Assembly: GCF_000935045.1 (NCBI RefSeq)
Contig: NZ_JYKS01000007.1
Location: 124,001 to 188,000 of the forward strand
Length of the DNA stretch: 64,000 nt
Direction: 5' to 3'
From: Pseudomonas sp. 10-1B
Lineage (GTDB): Bacteria > Pseudomonadota > Gammaproteobacteria > Pseudomonadales > Pseudomonadaceae
Under the pieces are notes generated by a model. It saw nothing but the letters and a program-made list of their open reading frames with translations, was not told the DNA's origin and ran no database searches. The position numbers were made by a program, and so were the translations under genes. Every line of letters begins with the position of its first letter. Within the stretch, counting starts at the first letter, position 1. Below are positions 29,683 through 39,859 of this stretch, one piece after another.

Positions 29683-29768
29683 TGGTTTGAATAGTCAATA
29701 CGGATTCCGTCCTTTTATTGAGTGCTCAGTAGAACCCACGTTGCAGAGCTCTACTGAGCCCAAAAACC

Positions 29769-30005
29769 TTATTTCCGCTGCTGTGCAAAAACCACTAACT
29801 GCCACTCAATCTTGCCCGCGCCAGGTGCATGCTGGTGATGGTTCTGTGGAGGAAGAACATGCCCTTTGGCAATACCGATCTCATCCCCGCAGGAGACGCA
29901 TCGGTAAATGCCTGGATTTGGCGCTTCGGTACCAGGCGAATACTTTTTATCGTACTCCGAATGATCACTTTTGTGCAGAAAATTGCCGTGCTTATACTGA
30001 GCCAT
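29769..30005 (-). CDS. small zinc-ribbon-like protein (78 aa)
   Basis: The start MAQYKHGNFL and the core IYRCVSCGDEIGIAKGH with LPPQNHHQH match a small protein family that I recall as widespread in Pseudomonas, of unknown function. One CxxC plus a His cluster could bind a metal. AAGGGA lies before the ATG. The plus-strand frame over the same bases (29687-30019) is a shadow. The 275 nt from here to 30280 hold nothing I can call. Confidence 0.7.
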   Translation of the reverse strand: MAQYKHGNFLHKSDHSEYDKKYSPGTEAPNPGIYRCVSCGDEIGIAKGHVLPPQNHHQHAPGAGKIEWQLVVFAQQRK

Positions 30006-30280
30006 ATCTATTCCCTTGAACTGTTGCTCTATATTTTTGTGCCACTTTACCGGGGCACAGAATAATTTTTATCACGTAATGACGAATAGATTCCAGCGAA
30101 GTTTTCCATAATCGCTCAGTACGCAGCCTACTTTCGTAGCATTTATTATTCTGATTGTGTCAGGCAGGAGATTTTTATGCCGGCGGAATTTTGGCGCCAT
30201 GCTATGGCACCAGGATAGAGATCAAATCACGCCATCAAGTGACTCTTGCTATTCGAACCTGCCCCTACAAGAACAGGTAG

Positions 30281-30820
30281 TCACGGCACCCTGCTAGAGC
30301 GCGGGAGAGGCGGAGCACACAGAGCAGGCGTCATTGTTTTTTGAATAGCGCACTGAAAAATATAGAAGTACAAGAAGCCCGCAAAGAGAACAGTAGGCGC
30401 CATCAGAGCCAATTGAGGATCCATAAACCCTGAAATTACATACTGCTTAAGTGTAAGAGAAGCCAGGATAAAGGCCGAACAATACAAAGCACCTGTAAAT
30501 TGATTCCCTAGAAAGCTTAGCACCCCACTAAAGGCATTATTGGCGCTCAATAACACTGCCTTCAATATGGTCCAACCGAAAAGCGGAAGGAAAATCTTCA
30601 CCATAAAGGCAAATAAAGTTGTTGAGGCGAACAGTTTCAGTGGTATCTCTGCCCATGGCTTGATGGTACCGTCGTTTTCTACACCAAAGAATAGGATGGC
30701 ATTCAGGATAATTGCTATAGAGCAGCATATGATGAGGCGTATCACCTCCCGTTTAAGCGGGGCCATCATTATAACTGAGTTAATGCTTTTCGCGATATAT
30801 TGCTTTAGAGCCTGGGTCAT
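30281..30820 (-). CDS. hypothetical inner-membrane protein (179 aa)
   Basis: Four or so hydrophobic segments (about residues 25-46, 62-90, 105-125 and 138-158) flanked by basic residues; no recognised domain. Composition is AT-rich relative to the core. The ribosome binding site is weak (TAGG). It is divergent from the 177-aa gene at 30920. Function unknown. Confidence 0.55.
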   Translation of the reverse strand: MTQALKQYIAKSINSVIMMAPLKREVIRLIICCSIAIILNAILFFGVENDGTIKPWAEIPLKLFASTTLFAFMVKIFLPLFGWTILKAVLLSANNAFSGVLSFLGNQFTGALYCSAFILASLTLKQYVISGFMDPQLALMAPTVLFAGFLYFYIFQCAIQKTMTPALCAPPLPRSSRVP

Positions 30821-30919
30821 TGACCTATTGCGTCCTATGCTAGCCGAGGTGATAATATTGTATTGATGCAGCAGTAATAGACTGACGCTTTATTTATTTC
30901 TCAGTCAAGGAGAATCCTG

Positions 30920-31453
30920 ATGATTTACGAGTCTGATGATTGGAGGAAGTCACTTCTTCGTTCAGCTCGTTGGCTTGAGAAGGCTCGTGTAAAAGAGTGT
31001 TCTGAAGGGCGCATTTATGCGAAAGCAGAACGTGAAATTTTTGTCAGTTTTTATACGGTACGCAAGCTAATCGAGACCTACAAAATCTCTGAATCAACGA
31101 AGAAAATTAAGCTCCATCTACCGTACTACCCGATCACCAGTGGCAAGACAGTAGACTACTTCAATCGGCACAACATAATGGAAAACTACGAAACTACTAA
31201 AGTTTACAAAGAACTGCGGGATATGACTTTTGTCGCGAACCAGGTAATCCACTCGTACGTATTCGAATTCGCGACTAGTGAGGATGGACGGATTGACGGG
31301 GTGTTTGTGGCCTCAGACAAGGGACGACACCAGCGACTCTATTACTATTCTATGACGCTAATGCTCAGTATTTTTAGGTCCGTAGGCTTGGATGTCGTCT
31401 CAGAGCAGCATTTGGTAAGGGACCCTGAAACAGAGCAGTGGAAGATCAGGTGA
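30920..31453 (+). CDS. hypothetical protein (177 aa)
   Basis: A soluble charged protein without signal peptide; AAGGAG seven to eight nt before the ATG makes the start firm. The N-terminal part is helical and basic, then an alternating beta pattern. No family recognised. Its last 8 nt overlap the end of the convergent alpha/beta-hydrolase gene, a tight packing more usual in compact islands. Confidence 0.65.
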   Translation: MIYESDDWRKSLLRSARWLEKARVKECSEGRIYAKAEREIFVSFYTVRKLIETYKISESTKKIKLHLPYYPITSGKTVDYFNRHNIMENYETTKVYKELRDMTFVANQVIHSYVFEFATSEDGRIDGVFVASDKGRHQRLYYYSMTLMLSIFRSVGLDVVSEQHLVRDPETEQWKIR

Positions 31454-32342
31454 GTAGCCACCAAGCCAAACCCGCTACGGCAGCTGTAATTAACCCAACG
31501 GTTGCATAGAAGGCAGGTCTGCCGATCCAAGGGTGACAAGCCAGCATGATTCCCAGATGGGTCTTCGGCTTTATGCTATCCCACTCAGACTCGACGATGG
31601 TCCCATCTAGAATATAAGGCTTCCAATATTTGACGATATGGTCCTTGTCGGGCTCAAAAAAATCGCTATGGCCGTAATCAAAGTAACGGTCAGCTACACG
31701 TGTATTTTTAAATCCGTTTCGACCAGTCCCGCCGTAGCCTATAGTCGAAAAGGTAGCTAGGACGGGGTAAAAATCTCGCGTCCCGACATCGTTGACGATG
31801 TTGCCTGCAGCCATGTGCCGAGCATGCTTCTCCCAGGCATAATTGCCTTTTATTATGGAGCCGCAGAGAACAATTCTCTCAATGTTGATGTCAGTGTATT
31901 TGGCGAGGATCCGACTAATGATATAGGTGCCGAAGCTGTGGGCAATGACCATAATGCGAGCAGTCGGTTCCATAAGCCGTGCGTCTCGGAAGTCATTTGC
32001 GATCTTATTGATTGGCGTAGATCGAAACGGACACGCAAGCTGCAGCGCGGTCACACAATGGTAGCCAAGACCTTTGACTCTGACATGAGCAACATCTCGG
32101 AAGGCTGCTTTTACCAGCTCGTGCCAGGAACCATCAGTTTGAATACCATGGACAAGCATGAGCGTGATGGCCTGAGCATCATCTTTGACATTAGAAATCT
32201 GCATATCGACTAACGAGTCAAACAGCTCCAGATGCTCGGCATCCAGAGTTGCCCTAATTGCCTGCAGCTGGGCCAGTCGTTTGGTCTCAATCGTATTTTC
32301 CCAAGTCGATCGAACAAGGGTAACAATATCAACAGGCTTCAA
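31446..32342 (-). CDS. alpha/beta-hydrolase-like protein with C-terminal membrane anchor
   Basis: A 298-aa protein. Residues ~60-235 show an alpha/beta-hydrolase core: oxyanion-type LVHGIQTDGSW, the nucleophile elbow AHSFGTYI (Ala replaces the usual Gly before His-Ser) and a late His (GHSDFF) that could complete the triad. A single helix (AFYATVGLITAAVAGLAWWL) ends the protein, so it is probably tail-anchored facing the cytoplasm. The start is TTG, overlapping the stop of the preceding gene (TTGA), hence translationally coupled. Third gene of a three-gene operon. A lipase or esterase effector is inference. Confidence 0.65.
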   Translation of the reverse strand: MKPVDIVTLVRSTWENTIETKRLAQLQAIRATLDAEHLELFDSLVDMQISNVKDDAQAITLMLVHGIQTDGSWHELVKAAFRDVAHVRVKGLGYHCVTALQLACPFRSTPINKIANDFRDARLMEPTARIMVIAHSFGTYIISRILAKYTDINIERIVLCGSIIKGNYAWEKHARHMAAGNIVNDVGTRDFYPVLATFSTIGYGGTGRNGFKNTRVADRYFDYGHSDFFEPDKDHIVKYWKPYILDGTIVESEWDSIKPKTHLGIMLACHPWIGRPAFYATVGLITAAVAGLAWWLLT

Positions 32343-32713
32343 TCGAGCACCAATCTATAGGTTGGTTCCACGTTGGCGGCAAGTACTTCAAATTCGGTAT
32401 CCATCCCAGGATCACGAACAATCTCTGGGATATCGCCGTAAGATTGGAATGAGAGACCTTCGCCGCTGGGGCACCTAACAATAAGGAATCTCTTGATAAT
32501 CCGGCCCGTTACCAAGATATTAATCAAGATTGCAAGGTGCGCGGAAGTACCGGCTTGCATAATATCGAACATGCGATTCGGGTTTAGCCGAATTCTAGGC
32601 AAAGCTTCGCCACCCTGGGATTCATAGCCCTGGATAAAACTAGCCAATCTTCGGAGGCCTTCAGCCTCGTCTGGATGGTTAAGTATTAAAGGCGATAACT
32701 TTTCCGCGAACAT
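32339..32713 (-). CDS. hypothetical protein, middle gene of a three-gene operon (124 aa)
   Basis: A soluble ~14 kDa protein with no recognised domain; helical N-terminal half and a beta-rich end. The ATG has GGAG eight nt upstream, inside the end of the preceding gene (35-nt overlap). Its stop overlaps the TTG start of the hydrolase gene. Such nested overlaps mean the three proteins are made together. Function unknown. Confidence 0.6.
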   Translation of the reverse strand: MFAEKLSPLILNHPDEAEGLRRLASFIQGYESQGGEALPRIRLNPNRMFDIMQAGTSAHLAILINILVTGRIIKRFLIVRCPSGEGLSFQSYGDIPEIVRDPGMDTEFEVLAANVEPTYRLVLD

Positions 32714-33716
32714 ATTCGTATTCTCCGGCGGAGCACGCTACGGTCACCGCAAACTCGTTTCTCTCACCCGAAATCAAAAGCCTCAGTTCACGGGGAGGAT
32801 CACTGTCTGGTAGTTTAACGTAAATATTGGCTCCCGTCACTTCGCCATCACGCTCCAAGAAGCGATCCAACGCAGACATCGAACCCTCATCCGATGAAAG
32901 GTTTTCATCAACCGATGCGGAGGTAATCTGCATTTGGGCCCCGAATTCATTTCGAGCCGTTGAATTGCTATATCTGATTTCTTGGGAGAGGTTATCGCGC
33001 TCGCGCAGAATCTTATTCTTAGCGGGGCTAAGCGAAACTTCAGCGAACCCATCGTCCGGTAGAAATTTCCTTACTTTGTTTTTCAACACCCACAAGAGCT
33101 CGGAATATTTCTTTGCCTGATTATCTTGAGAGGCAATACGAAACTCCAATAAACCAGTGTGGTCCAGGTGAACAATATTCACCGCACGTTTTTTTGTGGT
33201 CGCATAGCGTCGAATCAGTTCGCCAGTTGCTGGATCCGTCTCCACAGCGCTGAGACGATTGATGTCACGGCTTTCGACGACTTTGATCGTAAGCGAAACC
33301 GGTGTCTTCTGCGGGTCCGGACGGTACAGGCGGATGTCGACGATTGTGGCCTCGTCGGGCATCTCAAGATCCAGCGGGTGAGTAAACAGCCCCGAAAGGC
33401 CCTCAGCTGCTGCGATTGAAGCGATGCGCGTAGGAGACAGCAGGCCGATTGCCCGCTCTTCAGTGCACTGGAAAAGGAACGAGTGCTGCTTGCCAAACTC
33501 CTCCACCTGCTGCAGTAGATCACGGAGGTCTTTCAGGGCAAGTTTTTTATCCTTGAGGGCAGGCTCGATCCGCTTCTCATAGAGATCGTCCCAGTTTTGC
33601 GCAGAAACGGGGATGCCCTTCGTCCGGAGGAATTCCTTGACGACGGCTTGGCTAGTCGCATTTTTCAGAAGGCCAAAAAGGATCTTGGCTAGCTTTTGGT
33701 CGTCGTCACTCAGCAC
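32679..33716 (-). CDS. hypothetical protein, first gene of a three-gene operon (345 aa)
   Basis: Not recognised. A soluble protein, helical in the first ~120 residues and beta-rich after that, without Cys-rich or nucleotide-binding motifs. Two GTG starts are possible: 33728 (349 aa, no ribosome binding site seen) and 33716, which has GGAG six nt before it and is preferred. It leads the operon with the 124-aa protein and the alpha/beta-hydrolase, next to the truncated radC. A defence or toxin-type module is a guess from this setting. Confidence 0.6.
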   Translation of the reverse strand: MLSDDDQKLAKILFGLLKNATSQAVVKEFLRTKGIPVSAQNWDDLYEKRIEPALKDKKLALKDLRDLLQQVEEFGKQHSFLFQCTEERAIGLLSPTRIASIAAAEGLSGLFTHPLDLEMPDEATIVDIRLYRPDPQKTPVSLTIKVVESRDINRLSAVETDPATGELIRRYATTKKRAVNIVHLDHTGLLEFRIASQDNQAKKYSELLWVLKNKVRKFLPDDGFAEVSLSPAKNKILRERDNLSQEIRYSNSTARNEFGAQMQITSASVDENLSSDEGSMSALDRFLERDGEVTGANIYVKLPDSDPPRELRLLISGERNEFAVTVACSAGEYEYVRGKVIAFNT

Positions 33717-34175
33717 ATCACTCTCCACAAATTGGCATTAAGCTTAAAGGCTCGTGCGAGCCTTGGCTGTGGAGGCATGAAGCCGGTGACATCCTGCCAC
33801 GAGAGCGCCGACCTGCGCGCATCATGCCTTCCATTGCGCGCGCATTCTCGCCTTTTTATCCAGCGGTACACAATGAGTGGAGAAGGTCAAAATGCCATCA
33901 GCGATGTAGGATCCCTTGGCCACGTGGAGTAGGTTCCATCAGATTTTGCCGTAATGTTCAGCTTTTTCGGGAAGATGGGTAGGAATTCCCAGCTTTTCTG
34001 TGAACCGCAAGCAACAGCCTGAGCCCCAGTCATCCGGGACCTAGCATCACAATTGTTGGTGAAGCTGACTGCTGTGGTGGCCCGCCTGGGCCTAAAATCA
34101 AATTTGCTCTGCAACACTGAATATGGAACATCAAAATCTGAATAAGCATCAAGGAATGCTTCTATCTCGGGCACT
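33717..34175. other. island edge segment without a clear gene
   Basis: Between the last island operon and the broken radC. A 106-aa minus-strand frame (33887-34207) overlaps the radC remnant but has no ribosome binding site or recognisable family, so it is not called. No integrase, tRNA or direct repeat is visible here; the recombination genes may lie beyond the left end of the window. Confidence 0.5.
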
Positions 34176-34727
34176 TCAGCCGAGTGAAACACTAGAGTTG
34201 ACACCATAACCGCGAAGGATCAAGGCCGCCGCGTTATGCAGCAATGCCCGCCGTACCACCTCCCGCGGGTAGACACTCGCCCGGTCTATCGTGCCCCGGA
34301 ACAGGATTTCGAACGCCAGCGGCCGGTGCTTGGTATCGAGAAACAGGCACCCGAACACCTCGCTGACCTCGTGTCGAAGCATCGCTTTCAAGTAACGCCG
34401 CACTGTTTCCGGGCTGTCCATGGCCGATTCACGCTCAATCGAAGTTGCAAGATGCCTGCGCCCTATCTCCAGCAAAGCCTGCAGTTGGCTGTACCTCACC
34501 GGGCCTAGCCCAAGCTCTCCGACAAAGGCCTCGCGGTCGGCCTCCAGCAACCGACGCAAGCTGCCGAACTTCACCAGCAGGCCCCGCGACAGCTCAACTA
34601 CATTGCACCCGCGCACTCCTGAGCCGAGGAACACAGCCAGCAATTCCGTGTCGGTCAGGCTGCCAGCCCCACGCTGCAACAACTTCTCCCGCGGCCGTTC
34701 TTCAGCCGGCCATTCCCTGATATTCAT
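34176..34727 (-). pseudogene. radC: radC, 3'-truncated at the island junction
   Basis: The first ~171 codons are a normal RadC (MPN/JAMM family): [17 protein letters not shown], the helix-hairpin-helix part, [16 protein letters not shown], and the JAB domain up to [20 protein letters not shown] then LHNAAALIL. At the point where the family continues with HNHPSG and the rest of the metal site, the sequence switches to [12 protein letters not shown] and stops, at about 34211. The ORF is 183 aa against the usual ~224. The zinc-site His and Asp are missing, so it should be inactive. The breakpoint marks the border between core and island. Confidence 0.88.
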
Positions 34728-34854
34728 CCCTGCCCCTGCCCTTGCTGCGGCCCGTTTCGGCCCTGTGTTAATCTATTTCGCCTCGTACATGCGACGTTCT
34801 GCCGCAGGCATTTTCAAACGTCGTCGCCCGCTCTCACTGGAAAAAGGCAAGCCT

Positions 34855-36066
34855 ATGCAGCGGCTGTATCGCAAGCGCATCGTTCTCGGCGTGGGTGGCG
34901 GCATTGCCGCCTACAAAAGCGCCGAGCTGATTCGCCGTCTCCTGGAGCACGGCGCGCAGGTGCGCGTCGTCATGACCCGTGGGGGTGCCGAGTTCATCAC
35001 CCCGCTGACCCTGCAGGCGCTGTCGGGCCACCCGGTGCACATGGACCTGCTCGACCCTGCCGCCGAAGCGGCCATGGGCCATATCGAACTGGCCAAGTGG
35101 GCCGACCTGGTGCTGATCGCCCCGGCCACCGCCGACCTCATGGCGCGCATGGCCCAAGGCATGGCCGACGACCTGCTGACCACCCTGGTGCTGGCCACCG
35201 ATGCCACCGTTGCCGTCGCCCCGGCGATGAACCAGGCCATGTGGCGCGACCCGGCCACCCAGGCCAACCTCGAGCTGCTCAAGAGCCGTGGCATCCAGGT
35301 GTTCGGCCCGGCCTCCGGCAGCCAGGCCTGCGGCGACGTCGGCCTGGGGCGCATGCTCGAAGCCACCGACCTGGCCTGGTGCGCCGCGGAAAGCTTCAAG
35401 CGCCAGGCACTGACCGGCAAGCACGTGCTGATCACCGCCGGCCCGACCCAGGAAAACATCGACCCGGTGCGCTACATCACCAATCATAGCTCCGGCAAGA
35501 TGGGCTTCGCCCTGGCCGAAGCGGCTGCCGAAGCCGGGGCTCGGGTAACCCTCGTCACCGGCCCGGTGCACCTGCCAACCCCCGACCGGGTCAGCCGCAT
35601 CGACGTGGTCAGCGCGCGGGACATGCTCGCGGCCTGTGAAGCGGCCATGCCGTGCGACCTGTTCATCGCCTCGGCGGCGGTTGCGGACTACCGCCCGGAA
35701 GTGGTTGCCACGCAAAAACTGAAGAAAGATCCTACGACCGGCGACGGCATGCTGCTGCAGATGGTGCGCAATCCCGATATCCTTGCCACCATCGCTGGCC
35801 GTGCCGACCGCCCGTTCAGCGTCGGCTTCGCCGCCGAGACCGAACACTTGCTCGATTACGCCACGCGCAAGCTCAAGGACAAGAACCTCGACCTGATCGT
35901 CGCCAATGATGTGGCCAACCCCAGCATCGGCTTCAACAGCGAAGAAAACGCCTTGACCGTGATCGACCGCCAGCAGCACCAGACCCTCTTTGCGCAGACC
36001 AGCAAGGGCAAGATCGCCCGGCAGCTGGTCGCCTTCATCGCCGAACGGCTCAACCAGGTTCAATAA
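34855..36066 (+). CDS. coaBC: phosphopantothenoylcysteine decarboxylase / phosphopantothenate-cysteine ligase
   Basis: A bifunctional enzyme of coenzyme A synthesis. CoaC (1-~190) binds FMN ([17 protein letters not shown]) and has the substrate loop PAMNQAMW. CoaB (~190-403) has [15 protein letters not shown] and the KLKKD loop. The frame is open far upstream (34420), but the ATG at 34855 follows AAGG and gives the standard 403 aa. It is divergent from radC and 5 nt ahead of dut. Confidence 0.96.
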   Translation: MQRLYRKRIVLGVGGGIAAYKSAELIRRLLEHGAQVRVVMTRGGAEFITPLTLQALSGHPVHMDLLDPAAEAAMGHIELAKWADLVLIAPATADLMARMAQGMADDLLTTLVLATDATVAVAPAMNQAMWRDPATQANLELLKSRGIQVFGPASGSQACGDVGLGRMLEATDLAWCAAESFKRQALTGKHVLITAGPTQENIDPVRYITNHSSGKMGFALAEAAAEAGARVTLVTGPVHLPTPDRVSRIDVVSARDMLAACEAAMPCDLFIASAAVADYRPEVVATQKLKKDPTTGDGMLLQMVRNPDILATIAGRADRPFSVGFAAETEHLLDYATRKLKDKNLDLIVANDVANPSIGFNSEENALTVIDRQQHQTLFAQTSKGKIARQLVAFIAERLNQVQ

Positions 36067-36071
36067 GTTAC

Positions 36072-36527
36072 ATGCACGCTCTTCAAGCCAAGATCCTCGA
36101 CCCACGCCTGGGCAGCGAATTCCCGCTGCCGACCTACGCCACCCCCGGCTCCGCCGGCCTCGACCTGCGCGCCCTGCTCAAGGAAGACACGGTCCTCGAG
36201 CCAGGCCAGACCCTGCTGATCCCCACCGGCCTGTCGATCTACATCGGCGACCCGGGCCTGGCGGCGGTGATCCTGCCGCGCTCGGGCCTGGGCCACAAGC
36301 ACGGCATCGTGCTGGGCAACCTGGTCGGCCTGATCGACTCGGACTACCAGGGCGAGCTGATGGTGTCGTGCTGGAACCGCGGCAACACCCCGTTCACCAT
36401 CGCGGTTGGCGAGCGTATCGCCCAGCTGGTGCTGGTGCCGGTGGTGCAGGCCCACTTCGACATCGTCGAAGCGTTCGATGAAAGCCAGCGTGGCGCTGGC
36501 GGCTTCGGTCACTCTGGCAGCCACTGA
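36072..36527 (+). CDS. dut: dUTP diphosphatase
   Basis: A 151-aa trimeric dUTPase that makes dUMP and keeps uracil out of DNA. All five motifs are present: [37 protein letters not shown] and the flexible C-terminal [10 protein letters not shown]. It starts 5 nt behind coaBC, so they share a transcript, the common arrangement in gamma-proteobacteria. Confidence 0.97.
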   Translation: MHALQAKILDPRLGSEFPLPTYATPGSAGLDLRALLKEDTVLEPGQTLLIPTGLSIYIGDPGLAAVILPRSGLGHKHGIVLGNLVGLIDSDYQGELMVSCWNRGNTPFTIAVGERIAQLVLVPVVQAHFDIVEAFDESQRGAGGFGHSGSH

Positions 36528-36638
36528 GCCGGCAAACGACCGTTCAGGCCAAGGATGGCGAACTCTCTGACGAAACCACCGTCCAAGCGTTCAGTTTGCG
36601 CCTGCCCAGAAAGCCTTTGACTAATGGAGCTTCCAGAG

Positions 36639-38039
36639 ATGAACGACATGGCCCACCTGGTCCCCGCCGCATTGCCAGACAGCATTTTCCGCGCGTATGA
36701 CATCCGTGGCGTGGTCGGCAAGACCCTTCACGCCGAAACCGCCTACTGGATCGGCCGCGCCATCGGCGCACAGAGCCTGGCCCAGGGCGAACCGCAGGTT
36801 TCGGTCGGCCGTGACGGTCGCCTGTCCGGCCCGCTGCTGGTCGAGCAGTTGATCAAGGGCCTGGTCGACGCCGGCTGCCACGTCAGCGACGTCGGCCTGG
36901 TGCCCACCCCGGCGCTGTACTACGCCGCCAACGTGCTGGCCGGCAAGTCGGGGGTGATGCTGACCGGCAGCCACAACCCATCGGACTACAACGGCTTCAA
37001 GATCGTCATCGCTGGCGACACCCTGGCCAACGAACAGATCCAGGCCCTGCTGACCCGCCTGAAAAGCAATGACCTGAGCCGCGGCGAAGGCCGTGTGGAA
37101 AAGGTCGAGATCCTTGACCGCTACTTCCAGCAGATCGTCGACGACGTGAAACTGGCCAAGAAGCTCAAGGTGGTGGTGGACTGCGGCAACGGTGCCGCTG
37201 GCGTGGTCGCGCCGCAACTGATCGAAGCCCTGGGCTGCGAAGTGATCCCGCTGTTCTGCGAGGTCGACGGCAACTTCCCCAACCACCACCCCGACCCGGG
37301 CAAGCCGGAAAACCTCGAAGACCTGATCGCCAAGGTCAAGGAAACCGGTGCCGACATCGGCCTGGCCTTCGACGGTGACGGCGACCGCGTCGGCGTGGTG
37401 ACCAACACCGGCAGCATCGTCTACCCCGACCGCCTGCTGATGCTGTTTGCCCAGGACGTGCTGTCGCGCAACCCAGGCGCCGAGATCATCTTCGACGTCA
37501 AATGCACCCGCCGCCTGACCCCGCTGGTCGAGCAGCATGGTGGTCGCGCACTGATGTGGAAGACCGGCCACTCGCTGATCAAGAAGAAGATGAAGCAAAC
37601 CGGCTCGCTGCTGGCCGGCGAGATGAGCGGTCACATCTTCATCAAGGAACGCTGGTACGGTTTCGACGACGGCATCTACAGCGCCGCGCGCCTGCTGGAG
37701 ATCCTCAGCAAGGCCGGGCAGAGCGCCGAAAACCTGTTCGCCGCCTTCCCGAACGATATTTCCACGCCGGAAATCAATATTGATGTGACCGACGAGGGTA
37801 AATTCAGCATCATTGATGCACTGCAACGCGACGCCGACTGGGGCGAGGCCAACCTGACCACCATCGACGGTGTACGGGTGGATTACCCTCACGGCTGGGG
37901 CCTGGTTCGCGCCTCCAACACCACCCCGGTGCTGGTGCTGCGCTTCGAGGCCGACAGCGACGCCGAATTGCAACGTATCAAGGATGTTTTCCGTACCCAG
38001 TTGCTGCGGGTTGAGCCTGAGCTGCAACTGCCGTTCTGA
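36639..38039 (+). CDS. algC: phosphomannomutase/phosphoglucomutase AlgC
   Basis: Interconverts hexose 1- and 6-phosphates for alginate, LPS and other glycans. The 466 residues carry the catalytic phosphoserine loop TGSHNPSDYNG, the metal loop DGDGDRVG, the sugar loop GEMSGHIF and the C-terminal phosphate-binding RASNTTP. The in-frame ATG at 36624 is also open, but the ATG at 36639 has GGAG nine nt upstream. Confidence 0.96.
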   Translation: MNDMAHLVPAALPDSIFRAYDIRGVVGKTLHAETAYWIGRAIGAQSLAQGEPQVSVGRDGRLSGPLLVEQLIKGLVDAGCHVSDVGLVPTPALYYAANVLAGKSGVMLTGSHNPSDYNGFKIVIAGDTLANEQIQALLTRLKSNDLSRGEGRVEKVEILDRYFQQIVDDVKLAKKLKVVVDCGNGAAGVVAPQLIEALGCEVIPLFCEVDGNFPNHHPDPGKPENLEDLIAKVKETGADIGLAFDGDGDRVGVVTNTGSIVYPDRLLMLFAQDVLSRNPGAEIIFDVKCTRRLTPLVEQHGGRALMWKTGHSLIKKKMKQTGSLLAGEMSGHIFIKERWYGFDDGIYSAARLLEILSKAGQSAENLFAAFPNDISTPEINIDVTDEGKFSIIDALQRDADWGEANLTTIDGVRVDYPHGWGLVRASNTTPVLVLRFEADSDAELQRIKDVFRTQLLRVEPELQLPF

Positions 38040-38975
<936 letters not shown>

Positions 38976-38996
38976 GTGATCGGTTAGCCTGCACCG

Positions 38997-39072
38997 GCCT
39001 CTTCGCGGGCGCGCCCGCTCCCACAGGGGTTGCGCCGAACCTGTGGGAGCGGGCATGCCCGCGAAGAGGCCC
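38997..39072. repeat. REP pair 1 (inverted)
   Basis: Two P. putida-type REP units (GCGGGC...GCCCGCTCCCACAGG) in head-to-head order, each ending in CTCTTCGCGG-like sequence, behind argB. Confidence 0.85.
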
Positions 39073-39085
39073 AAACAGGCGGCAC

Positions 39086-39121
39086 AAAAAAAGGCGACCT
39101 CCACAAGAAGGTCGCCTTTTT
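39086..39121. terminator. bidirectional Rho-independent terminator argB/pyrE
   Basis: AAAAAAAGGCGACCT, a CCACAAGA loop and AGGTCGCCTTTTT between the convergent genes argB and pyrE. Confidence 0.9.
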
Positions 39122-39137
39122 CATTTCCAGGCCAGGA

Positions 39138-39779
39138 TCAGATCCCGTACTGCGCCCGATAGGCCTCGACAGCCGGCAGGTGCTGCTTCAGCTGCGGGTC
39201 ATCGGCGAGGAACTCCAGCACCTGGGTCAGCGAAACGATGCTGACCACCGGAATACCGAAGTCACGCTCCACTTCCTGGATCGCCGACAGTTCGCCATTG
39301 CCACGCTCTTCGCGGTTCAGCGCGATCAGCACGCCGGCGGCCTTGGCCTGCTGGGCGTTGATGATCTGCATGACTTCGCGGATGGCGGTACCAGCGGTGA
39401 TCACGTCGTCGATGATCAGCACGTCACCGGCCAGCGGCGCGCCGACCAGGCTGCCGCCCTCACCGTGGTCCTTGGCTTCCTTGCGGTTGAAGCACCATGG
39501 CACGTCGAGCTGATGCTGGTCGGCAAGGGCCACAGCGGTAGTCGCCGCCAAAGGGATACCCTTGTAGGCCGGGCCGAACAGCACGTCGAACGGAATCTTG
39601 CTGTCGACGATGGCCGCGGCGTAGCAACGCCCCAGCTCGGCCAATGCAGAACCGGTATTGAACAGGCCGGCATTGAAGAAATACGGGCTGGTACGCCCCG
39701 ATTTCAGGGTGAATTCACCGAAACGCAGTACCCCGCGATCGATGGCAAAACGGATAAAGTCGCGCTGATACGGCTGCAT
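39138..39779 (-). CDS. pyrE: orotate phosphoribosyltransferase
   Basis: Makes OMP from orotate and PRPP in UMP synthesis. The 213 residues include the PRPP loop [29 protein letters not shown] and the flexible catalytic loop [11 protein letters not shown]. It is convergent with argB and divergent from crc. Confidence 0.97.
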   Translation of the reverse strand: MQPYQRDFIRFAIDRGVLRFGEFTLKSGRTSPYFFNAGLFNTGSALAELGRCYAAAIVDSKIPFDVLFGPAYKGIPLAATTAVALADQHQLDVPWCFNRKEAKDHGEGGSLVGAPLAGDVLIIDDVITAGTAIREVMQIINAQQAKAAGVLIALNREERGNGELSAIQEVERDFGIPVVSIVSLTQVLEFLADDPQLKQHLPAVEAYRAQYGI

Positions 39780-39859
39780 GGATAGTCCCGGACACCACGG
39801 ATTTAGCTAAATGGGTTGAGCTCGGGTATCATACACGCACGAGATTTTTGGGGCCATTT

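Noticed and set aside
33887..34207. 106-aa minus-strand frame at the island edge
   Set aside because: Overlaps the radC remnant, has no ribosome binding site and no recognisable motif; possibly the broken end of an island gene but not supportable.
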